DNA from: Prostheceraeus crozeri
Taxonomy: Eukaryota > Platyhelminthes > Polycladida > Euryleptidae
Assembly: GCA_907163375.1 (NCBI GenBank)
Contig: CAJQUW010001859.1
Span: 868,001-932,000, forward strand
Reading direction: 5' to 3'
DNA length: 64,000 nucleotides
The position numbers and the translations under genes are program-made. This document shows positions 50,514 to 63,120 of this stretch, in pieces. Position 1 is the stretch's first letter. Every line of letters starts with the position of its first letter. The notes beneath the pieces were generated by a model. The model saw nothing but the letters and a program-made list of their open reading frames with translations. It searched no databases and was not told the DNA's origin.

Positions 50514-53500
50514 TAAATCCTGACAGCCCCTGCATTGCAAAACGTAAATAAGATCACTTGAATTGCAGTTCATATTATGTTGAATGTTGAATGTTCTTTG
50601 TTCATTGTTGATTTTGTAATTGAACGACTTGCCGGTAAGTAATGAGTTACAACATAAACATCTGGTCTCCCCACACTTAGTTACGCCTGAAATGATAGTG
50701 CGTTTATTTTTTGATAATATATTCAGAAGTGATGGGGGTTGTCGATAAGATGGAATGAGCTTATACTGTGCAAAAGGCTGAGTAAGTTTTAAATTCGAAT
50801 ATACCGGAACAATCACATCTTTGAAGAAATTGGGGTTATTTGGGTTGTACGTTTGGATGTATGGAATAACTTTTGACTCGTTATCATTAGCTGATTGACT
50901 TTGGGGCTGATTGTTGGCCGATTTTGCTCTTAGTATAGCATTTGTAATTAAAGTCTTAGGATAACCCAGCATGATAAGACGATTAGTCATTTCATTGAAT
51001 CTCATATCTTTTAGAGCTTTATCCGTAACAATTCTATTGATCCTATTTGCCAATGTATATGGTACATTGCGTATGATATGTCGCGGATGACACGAGTCGA
51101 AAGGAACATGGGCATGGCTGTCAGTAGTTTTGAAGAAGATATCAGTCTCAAGTTTGGAGCCAACTTTGTATACCAAAACATCGAGGAAATTAAGTCTATG
51201 ACTGTTCATTTCGATGGTAAATTTAATATCATTACTTAATGTGTTTAGAAATGAATGAAAATGGTCAATATTTCCGAAGTTCTTACTCCAAATGATGAAA
51301 CAATCATCTAAATATCTTAACCAGGATTGACGGAAGGATTGAGCATTGGCGGGAGAAAGAATTTGATTAGTAAAAGAATATACTTTTTCTTCGAGAAAAC
51401 CCATGACGAGATTCGCGTAGGTTGGAGCAACCTTTGTCCCCATCTCGTCCCGGATATTTGCAGATAAATAGTCATTTCAAAACTGAAGTAGTTGTTATGC
51501 AATATGAGCTCCAATCCTTCAAGTAAAAAATCTTTAGAAAATCTATCATCAATTAAACGTGTACATTTATCAATCCAGAATCCAACGGCATTTAACCCTA
51601 CCTCTGATTTGATGTTCGCATACAGAGATACTACGTCCAAAGACACAAAGACATCATCCTCAGATATTTCTTGAGGTAGCTTGGACAGAAAATAAAATGT
51701 ATCTTTGCAGTAGCTTGGTAGGGATGGAACTATAGGTTTCAATATCTCGTCCAGAAAAAAACTAACACGACTGGTAGGCGAATTACGACTGGCAACAATA
51801 GGTCGAAACTTTAAATCAATTGGTATATCGGTTTTCAAATATCCATATTCATCAATAGGTTTGTTTGATAAAAGATGTAATTGTTTATGGATTTTTCGTA
51901 ACCCATACATGAACGGCAGTGTTGGATTAAATTTGCACAAGAATTTATTTTCTTTCGTTGTCAAAGAACTTTTAAATTTATGACAATATGCCTTTAACTT
52001 ATTCATAGTAGTTGATGGGTCATACTTATCTATCGGTTTATATGTATTAAGATCATTAAGATGTTCCTTTAGCATATTTTCTTTATAGTTGGAATAATTC
52101 AGTATCACAAATGTGCCACCTTTGTCTGCATTAATAATGTGTAAATCTTCATTCTTTCTCAATTCGTCAAGTGTTATTCGTTAATTGTTCGATAAATTAT
52201 TTCGTTTACCTCTATTGGTATTATCAATTGAGTTGACTTTATTAGTGATCATGGTAATACCTTGGTCAAGATCTATATTGAGTCCTTTTGGAGGCTGACA
52301 GTTGGAAGGATTATGGGCTATGGAAATAATCGATTCTTCAGAATGCATTTGATTTTGCTCATTCGCGAAAAAGTCAATTAATCGTAATTTCCTGCAAAAT
52401 TCAAGCGAATCAGAGTATATCATTGAGGTATTCGATTTTGAATAGGGAGTGAATTTGCAACCTCGAGATAGTAACTTTTTTCGGATAGAGTCATATCCTT
52501 TTTTGAAAAATTTAGAATTTTAAGATTCTTTAGTATTATAAAAAATGGTTCTGATTCTGATTGAAATTTTCATATAATACAGTTTGGTCATCATTCATTT
52601 CATTTCGTGTATCTTGTACACCGTATTCTTCATTTTCATCGAAACTGTCATAAACATTACTGTTAAAACGATTGCGGTTATTATAACGGCGATTTCTGTT
52701 GTTGAAACGAAAGGAGTTAGGATAATTAGGATTATAGAAATCATTAGAATTGTATCTATAAAATGGGTTCCGATTAAAGCGGTTATTATAATTAAAACGA
52801 CTTTGATTATTCCTAATATTACGATTTTGGATCATGAAATTACGTCTAGCAGGTTGATAATTAAAATTAGGTCGATCGAAACCGTTATTGTTCCAACGTT
52901 TAGGATTTTGAAATCTTTGAAAATTCGGTCGATTGATGGGCTTATTAAAACGCGGGTAATTATTTTCAGTAAAGTTATTCTGCATCTTACCGTTCCTACG
53001 TAGATTCCTGAATCCAAAATTTAATTAATGACACTAAATGTTTGTCTGAATTAAAAAAGGCACTCTTTTTCACCCAAATTATGTGACTTAACTGTTCTTC
53101 TTTTTCTACCTCCTGTTTCCAAATTTGTAATTTACGTGCCGCGGAGTCCTCGTCAAATAAATTTTTAATATAATCCTGTAATTCTGAATCAATTTTGTTA
53201 TAAAAATCTGTTTTGATAGACGCCACGGACCTCAAACGTTGAATCTCGTTTTCTACTTCAGCTGTAGTGAGTGAATTTCTTAATTCTAATTCCTCATTGG
53301 AGATGCCATCATAAGGTCTTCGCCAAAATTTTCTAGGGACCTTTTTCTCATCACCAATTAGGGCACTCTCGTATATACCAGCGAGATTATTATTCCGGAA
53401 AGCTTGGAAATAAGCTATTTTTCTTTTATACAACTTTTGTTCTTTGTACCTCTCAAAGTTACCACCATTCATTTTAAGTTGAATTTCCTTCGACATTTTC

Positions 53501-53625
53501 GAAATTTCGGATTTAATATTATTGCTCAAATTATTGATAGGCTCCTCCATATTCGCTGCCTCATTACCAATCAAGGATAAATTAATACTATGCACAGTTG
53601 TTATCAATGACTCCAATTTCCCCAT
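50268..53625 (-). pseudogene. PLE protein: low-complexity N-terminus, reverse transcriptase, GIY-YIG
   Basis: In reading order on the minus strand: a charged N-terminal domain (about 53000-53625), an N/R/F-rich low-complexity part (52536-52985, with NNRFNRNPFYRYN), then reverse transcriptase with HIINADKGGTFVILNYSNY near 52100, FRPIVASRNSPTS, VFVSLDVVSLYANI (motif A), TKVAPTYANLVMGFLEE (motif B) and WLRYLDDCFIIW (motif C). A CGETRCLCC cysteine cluster precedes DLIYVLQCRGCQDLYVGQTG, the GIY-YIG endonuclease. The cysteine cluster is like that of the Neptune group. The region is broken in about three places. Confidence 0.82.
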
Positions 53626-53712
53626 TAATGTATCAATTTCTCTGCTAAAAAAGCAACGTCTTCTCTGATCACGTGCAACGTCTTCCCACGTGTATCCATT
53701 TTTGGTATATAA

Positions 53713-54217
53713 AAGGAAAAATATAAAAGCAAAAATGGCAAGTAATATAAATGAAATCAGACACGCGAATATCAGAAAAAACTTGCAAATTTATCGCCCG
53801 ACCGGTTTCACTTGGTCACCCAAGCATTTCAAGGGCATTCATTTAATGAAGAAATATCATATTTACATGCATTTCACAAAATTAAATCAAAGAAATCATG
53901 CATTGAAATGAAATATCAATAATTATGAAAGAATGCAATGAAAGAAGCAGAGAATTAACATGTCTATGTACATATCAAACACGATTTAGTGATGGTCTAA
54001 TTATATTGATGCATAGCTTTTCTTTGCCTTCCCTATATGAACGATCACAATTGGTGGGGAGTTTCAATATCGGAATGATGTTAAATGGAGGATCCATGTC
54101 TTTAGCACATGAATGAATATGATGACTGACATTAAGAACTCGATATTTGTCATCTTTCACTTGCTGTCGGTGGACTCGAGTTCTTGCTCTCAGGGAAGTC
54201 CATGTCTGTCCCACGTA
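53713..54217 (-). repeat. Pseudo-LTR copy 2 of PLE
   Basis: The partner of 50008-50513. Because PLE reverse transcription tends to leave partial tandem copies, this is the truncated upstream unit. Confidence 0.92.
53796..53836 (-). ncRNA. Hammerhead-ribozyme-like motif, copy 2
   Basis: Identical to copy 1 at 50092-50132, including the core departures, so these were already present in the source element. Confidence 0.5.
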
Positions 54218-54299
54218 ATTTCTGATATTCGCGTGTCTGATTTCATTTATATATATATATGAATGATATAATGAATATATATATATAGATGAATTTCGC

Positions 54300-54590
54300 C
54301 ATTGGTAAAATCAATGTACTATAAGAAGAATACATCAACATCTTACTATGAAAGAAAGCAATGTGTATAAACATTTCAAAAGTAAGCACACCTCAATCTG
54401 TTTAACATCTGATATGCTCAAAATATTAGTGCTCCAACACAATTTTTCCAACAGCTATGAACGAAAGACAGCAGAGAAATATTACATCAAAGTGAATTCA
54501 CCAGCTATGAATGTAATGCTCAATCAAAATCCATCGATGTATAAATTTCTTTTCAAATTTTGTATGTTAATGTGTTGATAGAATTCTTTT
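54300..54590 (+). mobile_element. Second PLE fragment (end of GIY-YIG domain)
   Basis: The plus strand encodes SNVYKHFKSKHTSICLTSDM, ILVLQHNFSNSYERKTAEKY and YIKVNSPAMNVML. The pattern H ... IL ... N-x-ERK-x-E-x-YI ... P-x-x-N is the C-terminal signature of PLE GIY-YIG domains. It is a different lineage from its neighbour and lies in opposite orientation. Short TA-rich tracts stand on both sides (54244-54290 and 54670-54693). Confidence 0.5.
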
Positions 54591-54669
54591 TACCATCAGA
54601 CTTGTAAAAGAGACAGTCGAAATATTGTCATAATAAGATCTTATTTATTGGCCTTGTCTTTCTTTTCAT

Positions 54670-54693
54670 TTATATATATATATATATATATAT
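54670..54693. repeat. TA dinucleotide microsatellite
   Basis: About twelve TA units. Confidence 0.95.
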
Positions 54694-54699
54694 CAGTGG

Positions 54700-56815
54700 T
54701 CAGTGAATCTATGAAGAATCGACTATTTCTAGTATTTTTTAACTGCACTTTCGCTACTGCAAGCTCATAATATGCAATAATTCATGTAGGTTACTTGAAT
54801 AGTATATCATATCGACAAATGATTTGGATGTTCGTGCAAGACAAACTGATAATATTATTTTTAATGAAATACATGATAATTCTTTATTATGTGACCACAC
54901 TTTGTAGATAGTTTAATAACCTTCGCCCAACTAAGGTGTTTGCCAAACGCGGCCATTGCCCCCTACCGGGGCGATGGCTAAGAAACAAAGAAATCAAAAC
55001 CTTAAATTCGAGAACATTCCAGAATCATCACACATCGCATCAGCACATGAATAAAGAACTACTTTTGGAGCAATTCAATCCATTATGTGGAATCGATCCA
55101 TCGTGTGAGAAAAATAGGCAGAGAAGTTGGGGTAGAATTGCAGAGACCGGAAATTACAATGAATGGTCATGACTGCAGCTTGATGCTACTCACGTTGGCT
55201 TTGATGATCAATTACATCTTTAATTGATATTGTCGAATATTTAAAAACGAGCAAATTATCCATCACTCCAACTTATTTCTCTTTGGTGAGAAATAAGAGA
55301 GACATTGTCTTAGGAGCCAGGAGCGACATTATCTTAATCACATTGCATTGTTATGCCAAATCCGCGGATCGACCCGCGAGCTTCAAGGTTCAGACCCGAT
55401 CCGACCCGACCGGCAGATCACGTTTCCGCAGGTCTGCCCGTGGGTCTTGTACCCGTGTGCAACTCTGGAATCATAGAAATTTTTTTAAAGAAGATTGTCT
55501 ATCTGAAGTTGACTAGAAAGTTGACTAGAAATTGATTAAATGTCGCAGCAAAACCGGTGGAACTACATTGGGGTATGAATCATCAATGAAAAGCTTATAA
55601 TTGCACATGTGACTAATTCTGACCCAATGACACAGCCGTTGACAAAGGGAAAATGCTTGCGTTTTTTGTGCCGTGCAATTGTACATTGCATGAAGCTTTA
55701 CTTCCATCCTAGAAGTTTTATTGTTATCGATTTCTATTTCTGGAACCAACCCACAAGCAAAAGTCGATTCCTTTCTCAGACAATTTTGTTCTGCTCTGAA
55801 AATGCATTAAAATTGGCATCCTTTCTAGTTTCGTTCAACCGCCTGGTCGTCTGCTATATGGACTATAGGTGTGTGGTGGAAGCGGCTGGTGAATCATTGC
55901 GAAAGTTTCTTAAATTACGACGGACGTTGAGTGCAAAGTGGGCGATTCAAAAATTATAATATAAATTCTTTGCATCACATTTCATTGGAATATAAAGATT
56001 GCTGGAAGAATGATACCTGATACGCGACGGATGATTTTATTAATCTTCCTTAAATGTGAATAGCTCAATGTGACATAACTTAGATTTGCGAGACTCCTCA
56101 TCAATAATCCTTTTTGATTACTAATTATTATTTCGCTTCTTTTATAAGGCAAAATGTGTCCAAATGGCATTGGCAATTATACTATGAATCTGAAGACAAC
56201 ATTTAATTGCACCTCTGCTTCCGCATGAAGACTTATAGAGACATGGAATGACATGACAGCTAAAGGCAAGATTACGCAAACCATGTCAGTCATATTATAG
56301 AATTTTACTTAGCAGCGTCTTCTTTCAGATGGCAGACAAGGCAGCCATCTATCTTACAAACTTACTTGTCGTTCTAAGAGGTGCACGATCGATCTCAAAA
56401 TATAGAAAACTTTAAGCTGTCACCTCTTCAAGTTTCAAATTCTTTGAATGTTCAAAATATTAAAAAAAGCGTTCATGATTAGATTTAACAAGTAAACTTC
56501 ATCAAGGCTCGAATTAAAATGCATAAAGAAGCGAAATACATCCGCATTGCACATGCAGATCTATTACATTTCATGCATTTTTCTATTTTCATCTCATGTA
56601 CATATATTTCATCGAATTATGTAAATGTAGAGTATCATCTTTGTAATTATTCTGAATTTGTAAAAGTCATTGTCCTGAATCATCTCATCCTCGTGTTCTC
56701 TTTTTTGAAAAATAAACGATTTGATATTTCGACATTTCGACATGCATGCTAAAATCCCAAGGATATGCAATTGCATGCTAAATACACCTAATATAAAGAA
56801 ACAGTGGCAGCTACG
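54700..56815. other. Intergenic, nothing firmly recognised
   Basis: Short frames only. A GC-rich patch near 55365-55450 (GATCCGACCCGACCGG and relatives) looks like part of a transposon end but has no partner that I can find. Confidence 0.45.
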
Positions 56816-56818
56816 ATA

Positions 56819-58108
56819 AGCTCCATTCATACAGGCGACAGCGACACGACAGCGACACCTTGCGACATTGACGACACCGTTCAGACCAACTCGGCGACGC
56901 TCTGACGACATTTCGACGGCATTCACGCGACAAATTAACACAGAATCATTAACGTTTTTCATAAATATCTTATTACTCATTATTGTGTTTTTTTTATTAT
57001 CACGATGAGCTTCCTTGCATGATCAGCTTTCAAACGAATACAAATATGGTTCAGTTATCAACTGTATTTTAGTTGATATTTTGTGAATCAATTACTCGTC
57101 AATAACCGATCCTTTTCACCAAGCATGCTTAGTTATTGGCGTCAGCTTGAAGAAATTTCGTTGGGTTAAAGATGGTGTGAGGTCATGCTTTTGTCTATTT
57201 GTGCGTAAATTGGGTCTAGCACATGATTGAGTTTGCATATCCTTGCAATGATGTCTGACGCAGAGGTTGTGTTATCCTTCCACTATCTACATCGGCGAAA
57301 GCAAAGAAGGCGCATTTGGCAGAGGAGCCACATTGAAGGCAGAGATGAGAGAGGGGAAATGCTGCTGTTCAAGGAACTACATGTACTCCCGCATGAGTCG
57401 GTGAACTTTTGCTTTTTTATTGTCTTTCATCGGACCAGCGATCCAAAAGAAAGACACTAATTATCAGCAGATGAGACGGCTTGTCATATTTATTTTAATC
57501 ACATTCATTCTCAATAACATCCCTTTCAACTCACATCAAGGTTTACAGTAATTCAATTTCAATAATACAATTGTGAAGCAAGTAAACAATGAGATGCATT
57601 AATTAGGTATGTCATCAAAAGTTGGAATAACCACTACCCATCCCATGAATTTATCTCCACACATTTCCTTGTCATGTTTGATATCAAATTGAAGCAAATG
57701 TTTTTCTCTACACAAATATCAGGTATCGCAAGGTCAAAACGAAAAGCAAATGATTTTGTTTTCGTTCTGACTACCAGCCATTACACATTTTTGTGTTCCT
57801 GCACAGAAAGCTATGATCCTAAATCATTTGTCAAGTCATTCTCGTCTCAGTCACCTGCAGATGTGCGGGGCAAACCAGCGACTTCACGCGACATAACAAA
57901 TTTTGGAGCTCCTATCTGTAACATAGGTCGCCGAGAATTTCAGAACATTTTTCTGAGCAAGGAGCGTGTCGTCGAATGTCGCGTTCATGTCGCGTGGTCT
58001 ATGTGAACGCGCAGGCAGGTTTACATATAATCTTGAAATAACTACTGCAATTGACTGCAATGATTGACAGTGTCACTATCGTGTCGTGTCGCCTGTCTGA
58101 ATGGAGCT
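56819..58108. mobile_element. PIF/Harbinger-like non-autonomous DNA transposon (1.29 kb)
   Basis: The left end AGCTCCATTCATACAGGCGA is matched in inverted form by the right end TCGCCTGTCTGAATGGAGCT, and a 3-bp ATA stands on both sides. The inverted match extends inward through CGACACGACA-type repeats for about 50 bp, and both subterminal regions are rich in CGACA/TGTCG. A 3-bp duplication fits PIF/Harbinger. No transposase frame is present. Confidence 0.65.
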
Positions 58109-58111
58109 ATA

Positions 58112-59598
58112 GAAATCCATTCCAACTGATGCTACAATTTAAAGTGGTTTAGCCAGCAGCTCGAATATCTTGATTGTCTGAAATAATTTGGATTAATCGT
58201 CTTCTGTGCAAAATATTCATCTACATCAGATGCTTCCGGCATTGCTATATTATATTTCCATAAAATGAAGCGAATTCAATCAAACTCAAACAGATCGGTA
58301 TTGATCAATAAATTTTCTGAAAATCAAGTGTTCGAATGAGTTATGAATGTCAGATTCACTTTTAGCATGAAAATTAGATCCAGACTCGACGTTTATAGGC
58401 TATAAACAACATTTTTCTGCAACATCAATCGCAAGCAATCAATCAAATAAATACTGATCAAGAAACTTCATATACGGCTCGATCTGTTGATGAGCTCAAT
58501 TAATTTTGTTTTGAATGCACATTCGTCTTAGCGCAAAATTCTATCAGCAACGTTGAGATGAATTCTTTACTTTCAACATGCTGCATATACTTAATTACGT
58601 TTATATTGTGCATAGAATATCTGAAGAGTCTATGGATCCGCTTTGGCCGTGATGCTCAATGCTTCCCATAATGCTGGGCTTGTATGATGAATTGATAATC
58701 AATGATAGTGGGCTGCTACAGTCGCTGACAGTTGCGTGATAAGGAACGCCGAGTTTAGTTGTACGCCATTGCTTTGAAGTAAAAGTGAGGTATTATTCAT
58801 ACAAACTAAAATTATGACTAAAAATTATTGAGATTTTCACGAGAGAAGATGATATAACATATCTATGGTCTAAAATTCGATGTGTCGTAGCATGGTCGTA
58901 GCATGGACTCCTAGATATTGGCAGGGATGTCTATGAACAATATGATATAGAAGTTCTATATCATATTATTCATAGACATTCCTGATATTGGCCACAATTA
59001 TAGCGACGTCTATGGTCGCAGTAAAGTAGCGTTCTACCGATTGTCTGACAAAAATTTGAGTCTCTCCGAATGACATGTCACATCGCTGATAATCTTAGAT
59101 GTGTACAAACGTGCGGGCAACGAGGCACTACAGACTGTCATTTTTGGAAATTGCATCGAATGTTCTGACCAGGTTTTCCTCCCAAATACCAATTTTGTTT
59201 GACGAAATACTTGCTAGTGTTTTCAAACTCAATGTGACAATGAAACTCTTTCCCGTTTGACCATTTTTCGCTAGACAAAGATGCCATCCACGTCCGGTGA
59301 GTCCGCTGAAGCATACAGAGCAGTTACTCGTGCAAAATCAATGTCTGTCTAATTTACTAGCCAATTCACTATCTGCTGTTTAGGAAAATTGAAAGTTCAA
59401 TTAAGATTTTTCTGGCAATGAGTCGTGAAATATCTACGATTCCGATTCATTTCATTACTAGTAAACTTGTATATAATAGAAATAATTATCTAGCTTCATA
59501 AAGTGGCTGAAAATTGTTGTTATCAGCGTTTGATTTTATTATGGCAGCTTCTTAACTTTCAATGATTGTAAAGATACCATACAGTGCAGATAGCCTAA
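58112..59598. other. Intergenic with one hairpin
   Basis: No gene is supported. At 58914-58990 GATGTCTATGAACAATATGA and its near-perfect inverse around GAAGTTC form a 28-bp-stem hairpin, enclosed by GATATTGGC on both outer sides. Confidence 0.5.
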
Positions 59599-59599
59599 G

Positions 59600-59799
59600 C
59601 CATAGAGTAGGGATATACAGGTAGAGTGTCGACTCAAGAAAGTATCTGTATACAATGAAAATTTTTATATCAAAAGTTTCAGTTTTTTGAGGAGATTACG
59701 TTCCCGTGGTCCAAAAAAATATTTGAGCAGTTTTGAAAAAAGTCAAAATTTGCCAATTTATATACTACCGAGATGACGCCCCTATATAAGTAGTATGAA
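59600..59799 (+). repeat. 200-bp dispersed repeat, copy B
   Basis: The partner of 46257-46455, with about 20 differences. Since copy A sits in a hAT-like element and copy B does not appear to, the repeat moves on its own or the surrounding element has decayed here. Confidence 0.85.
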
Positions 59800-59804
59800 G
59801 GAAT

Positions 59805-60775
59805 AATAATTGAAGATGTCTTGACTAGTCATATATTATATTTAGTGGTTGAGGAAGAGCCAAGGTTTTAATGATGTTGTACTTTAATTATGATATAATT
59901 AATTTCGGTTGCTATTCGGCAACCACCATCATAATAATAGTTATTAATAATTGTACTACTATATTTGAAGAGTATTAGTAACACATCTCAAAATGGTGAA
60001 ATCTACTACATGGGGGAAGAAGATTCAATATTAAGAAGATAAACCCGCATCTGATGTGATTATGCATCATTGGCAGACATCAGGGTAAAGACTCCTCTCC
60101 AACATTACCCAGCCTTATCTCCTAATGATTTGTTTTGTTCTATCGATGAAGACAAGCTGAATGTTTTGCCAAACATATTGCATACTGAATTGCACGTTTT
60201 GTATAAAACCGATGAGTTTGTTGGTCAGACAGTAAGTGCAGCAAAGTTGTGAACCTACTGATACATGATGTGATTTTTCTGATGTTTTTCTCACGACTGA
60301 AAAGTTACTCAACACACTCAGCACGCTTAGCGGTTCTAGTTGTGGTTGGTTGTGAGAGATAATCCTTCTCTACTCTCAAAAGAATTAAAAGATTTTCTAG
60401 GACGAGTATGTCCGATGATAGATTGTGTTGCATTTTTGCAATGCCAGAAAGAAGAATAGAAATGAAGAAAAATGAATGTTGAATTGGAATGTTTTTTTTT
60501 ACTTCATTTAGAAGGCACAGGTATACGGATGCTGTATACTCGCGTGCATTTTAAAACGACATGACAAAAGGCGAACAATTACATAATATAATTTGATGCT
60601 AAGTCTGATAGGTTATGGTGTTTACCTGGGAATGAGAGACAATAATCGCCGCTGCGTATATTCTCATTCAATTGTTTTCGGCCGTTCGAAATTTCGTCAT
60701 CTGCTTTTTCGTTCATGGCAGTGTTTCCAATCCTTAAGTGCATGACTCCAGTACTGTTTGCTTGACACTTCTTCC
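59805..60775. other. Intergenic, nothing recognised
   Basis: AT-rich, short frames only. No repeat ends or motifs were found. Confidence 0.45.
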
Positions 60776-60779
60776 ATTC

Positions 60780-61502
60780 TGCGGTCTTCCAGTACACCTG
60801 CTACCTTAACGAAAAAATGTTGCCATTCAACTGGTTTCGATGTTGAGCTTCCTGATTTTCCTTAAATGGCTTGCTTCTTTTTCATCTGCCTTCGCACGTC
60901 CAGCAATCCATTCCATCGCTTCTGACACTTGTGAATGTCAAACTTTACAGCATTAGATATTTCGGTACTTCCATTCTTCCTCCATCCACATTTTTCAAGT
61001 TTTCCAAAATCATCAAATTTCACCAAAGTTGGTCACATTGGGTTTAACATAGACTTGATCTGTCACTGACAATACAGCACGACTGAGAAGTCTTGTTTGA
61101 ACTCTGGGATGAAGGATTGGTCCCTTGGATACTCAGTTAGAATACAAGGTACAGCTGTGATGATGAACTTCGTGTGATTGTTGTCTACAGACAAATGACG
61201 AGCAGTTGTCTAATTCTGAGGGTGTGAATATTCTACAAGCCAGATAAGAGGAGTATTACACATTCAACGCTATGCGACGTTAGTGAAACTGCTCGTAAGT
61301 AAGAGAAGATCGTTGACGATGCAATACTTCCGGGTGTCAACAGCAGAAATGTGGGTGGGGGGGGGGGAAGAATAGAAGTACCGATATTTCTTCCCATGAC
61401 ATTTTCTTTTTCTGTGCATTACGATAGTCTTTGTCATTCGAATCCCACAAATGTCTGCATTTCTGCACTTCCCATATCAATTTCTCATTTAGATCGTCCA
61501 TT
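60780..61502 (-). pseudogene. MADF-domain (Myb/SANT-like) gene remnant
   Basis: The minus strand from the ATG at about 61502 reads MDDLNEKLIWEVQKCRHLWD then KDYRNAQKKKMSWEEIS, the first half of a MADF DNA-binding domain. Around 60870-60960 it reads KCQKRWNGLLDVRRQMKKKQ, then after a stop codon SGSSTSKPVEWQHFF, the second half. The halves are about 400 bp apart, as across an intron or insertion. MADF proteins are host transcription factors or PIF/Harbinger accessory proteins, so either origin is possible. The stop at the end of the KKKQAI segment suggests a dead copy. Confidence 0.45.
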
Positions 61503-61509
61503 TTGACTG

Positions 61510-62210
61510 CTTCAGATATCGGTACAATTCTGACGCTACAGAGTTGTCTAACGATATATTTACGCTCTGCAATGAATGTAGTTATTAAACGCGTTTGCCA
61601 TTGGACACATGATCGTTGACCTACTTGTCTGCCGATATCACTGAGTTTACCGATATCGTTAGATTTTTCTCTAAATACGTATTCAGAGCGAATTATAAAC
61701 GGACCATAAGAGGACATCATCACTTACTCTATGGAGGACATATTCTTTTTCTTTGCGTAGGCGAATTGGCACACAGTAATCTTTATGATTACTAGCTGCA
61801 CGTCTTAGCCAGCATAAAAAACGCAGAGCAGCCTGTTGTGCAGTCCTTGGGTAGTTCAGCCACTCAGATATCTTAAGCTATATTTGGCCATTCCAGGCCA
61901 CTCTGATGAGACCTTGTAGAGCAAAATGCAGCCTCTACAGCTGCCTAGAATTATTGTAGGCCTACAAGTATTATATTATACGTATTATTATTGCATATTT
62001 ATCATAGAAAGGGATCTACAACCATGTATTATTAGTTATGGTGGCTTGGTCGGTTGTGTTTGTCTGCTACCATTCTAAGTAATAGTGTCAAAACACAATA
62101 TTTTGCATAGAATTTTTATGCATTTAGTGCATTCATACAGATTATGAGCCCATCATTCAGTATATGAAATCAGACTCATCATCTATCTTATCAAATCATT
62201 TAAAGATTCA
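61510..62210. other. Intergenic, nothing recognised
   Basis: There are only short frames, and a G-run of about 12 lies just to the left near 61360. Confidence 0.4.
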
Positions 62211-62213
62211 AAA

Positions 62214-63120
62214 ATGAACATGATGAAATTGGAAGAAACGATAAATGATATTATTGATGATGCTCGGAATTGGGCTGATTCAAATTCAAATCACATCAAC
62301 ACATCAATCACGTCCAATTTAACGAATTCTTATCGATCAAGCATAGAAAAAGCTTATGAAGAAATTGTATTCCGGAGAAAAAATTTGTTTGATCTGCCCA
62401 AAGGTAATTGTGGAAAGATTTTCATAAATGAAATGACCAAACAAATCAATGATTGGTGTTCAAAATCATCGGAGAGAGACGTATGCTTGAAAGCTCTTAT
62501 GATTATGCTTGCTCTTATCTTACAAAGAACTTCAAAAAAAGTGCAAGACAGCTGAAATCAGGCAACACATCGAACGAAGACTGGAATAATGGAAGAACAA
62601 AGAAATTGCTGATTTATTAAGCGAGAGTCGAGCAATACAGAAAAGATTATACAGTAATCATAAATCTATCAGCAATGAAGATCTGTCTAAAAGGTTTGCC
62701 AGGCTCATGCTTGAGGGGAAAGTAAACCCTGCACTTCGTTTACTTGACCGAAATTCAAACGGTGTTCTTTCACTGACCGATGACACTTTGAAACTTTTGA
62801 GTGAAAAGCATCCCAGTGCTAGTCCCCTAAATGAAGCGATGCTGCTTCATGGTCCATTGCAGAAGGTTAATTCAGTTATTTACGACGAAATCAATGCCGA
62901 ATTAATAAGAAAATGTGCGCTGAAATCAAAAGGTTCACATGGTCCATCTGGCTTAGACACTGAATTCTGGAAAAATTTTGAGTAACAGACTTTATTCTTC
63001 CGCTTCTGATGACCTTTGTCATTCCATTGCCGTGATGACTCGCGAACTCTATTCCGTAGAAATTGATGATCCAATGAGTATCGAACAATTGCAATCAAGT
63101 CGCCTCATTCCTTTGGATAA
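62214..63120 (+). mobile_element. Non-LTR reverse-transcriptase-type element fragment, first family
   Basis: The plus strand encodes a segment with FARLMLEGKVNPALRLLDRN then GVLSLTDDTLKLLSEKHP, and further KSKGSHGPSGLDTEFWKNF and MSIEQLQSSRLIPLDK. These phrases precede the reverse transcriptase core in a family widespread in invertebrates. Frame changes occur at about 62560 and 62985. The sequence stops after RLIPLDK near 63120, where the expected next motif is missing and a different LINE begins. Confidence 0.6.

Larger units (their letters stand above)
50008..54255 (-). mobile_element. Penelope-like element (Neptune-like type) with pseudo-LTRs
   Basis: The element reads on the minus strand and is flanked by 506-bp direct repeats (50008-50513 and 53713-54217) that differ at only a few sites, so it is young. 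After 54217, about 35 bp repeat in reverse the phrase TGAAATCAGACACGCGAATA, an inverted tail as known for PLEs. The body encodes a reverse transcriptase, a zinc-finger-like segment and a GIY-YIG endonuclease. The coding region is broken in about three places. Confidence 0.88.

Noticed and set aside
55365-55450. GC-rich patch as a second hAT end
   Set aside because: It resembles GATCCGACCC-type transposon ends, but no inverted partner or target duplication could be found.
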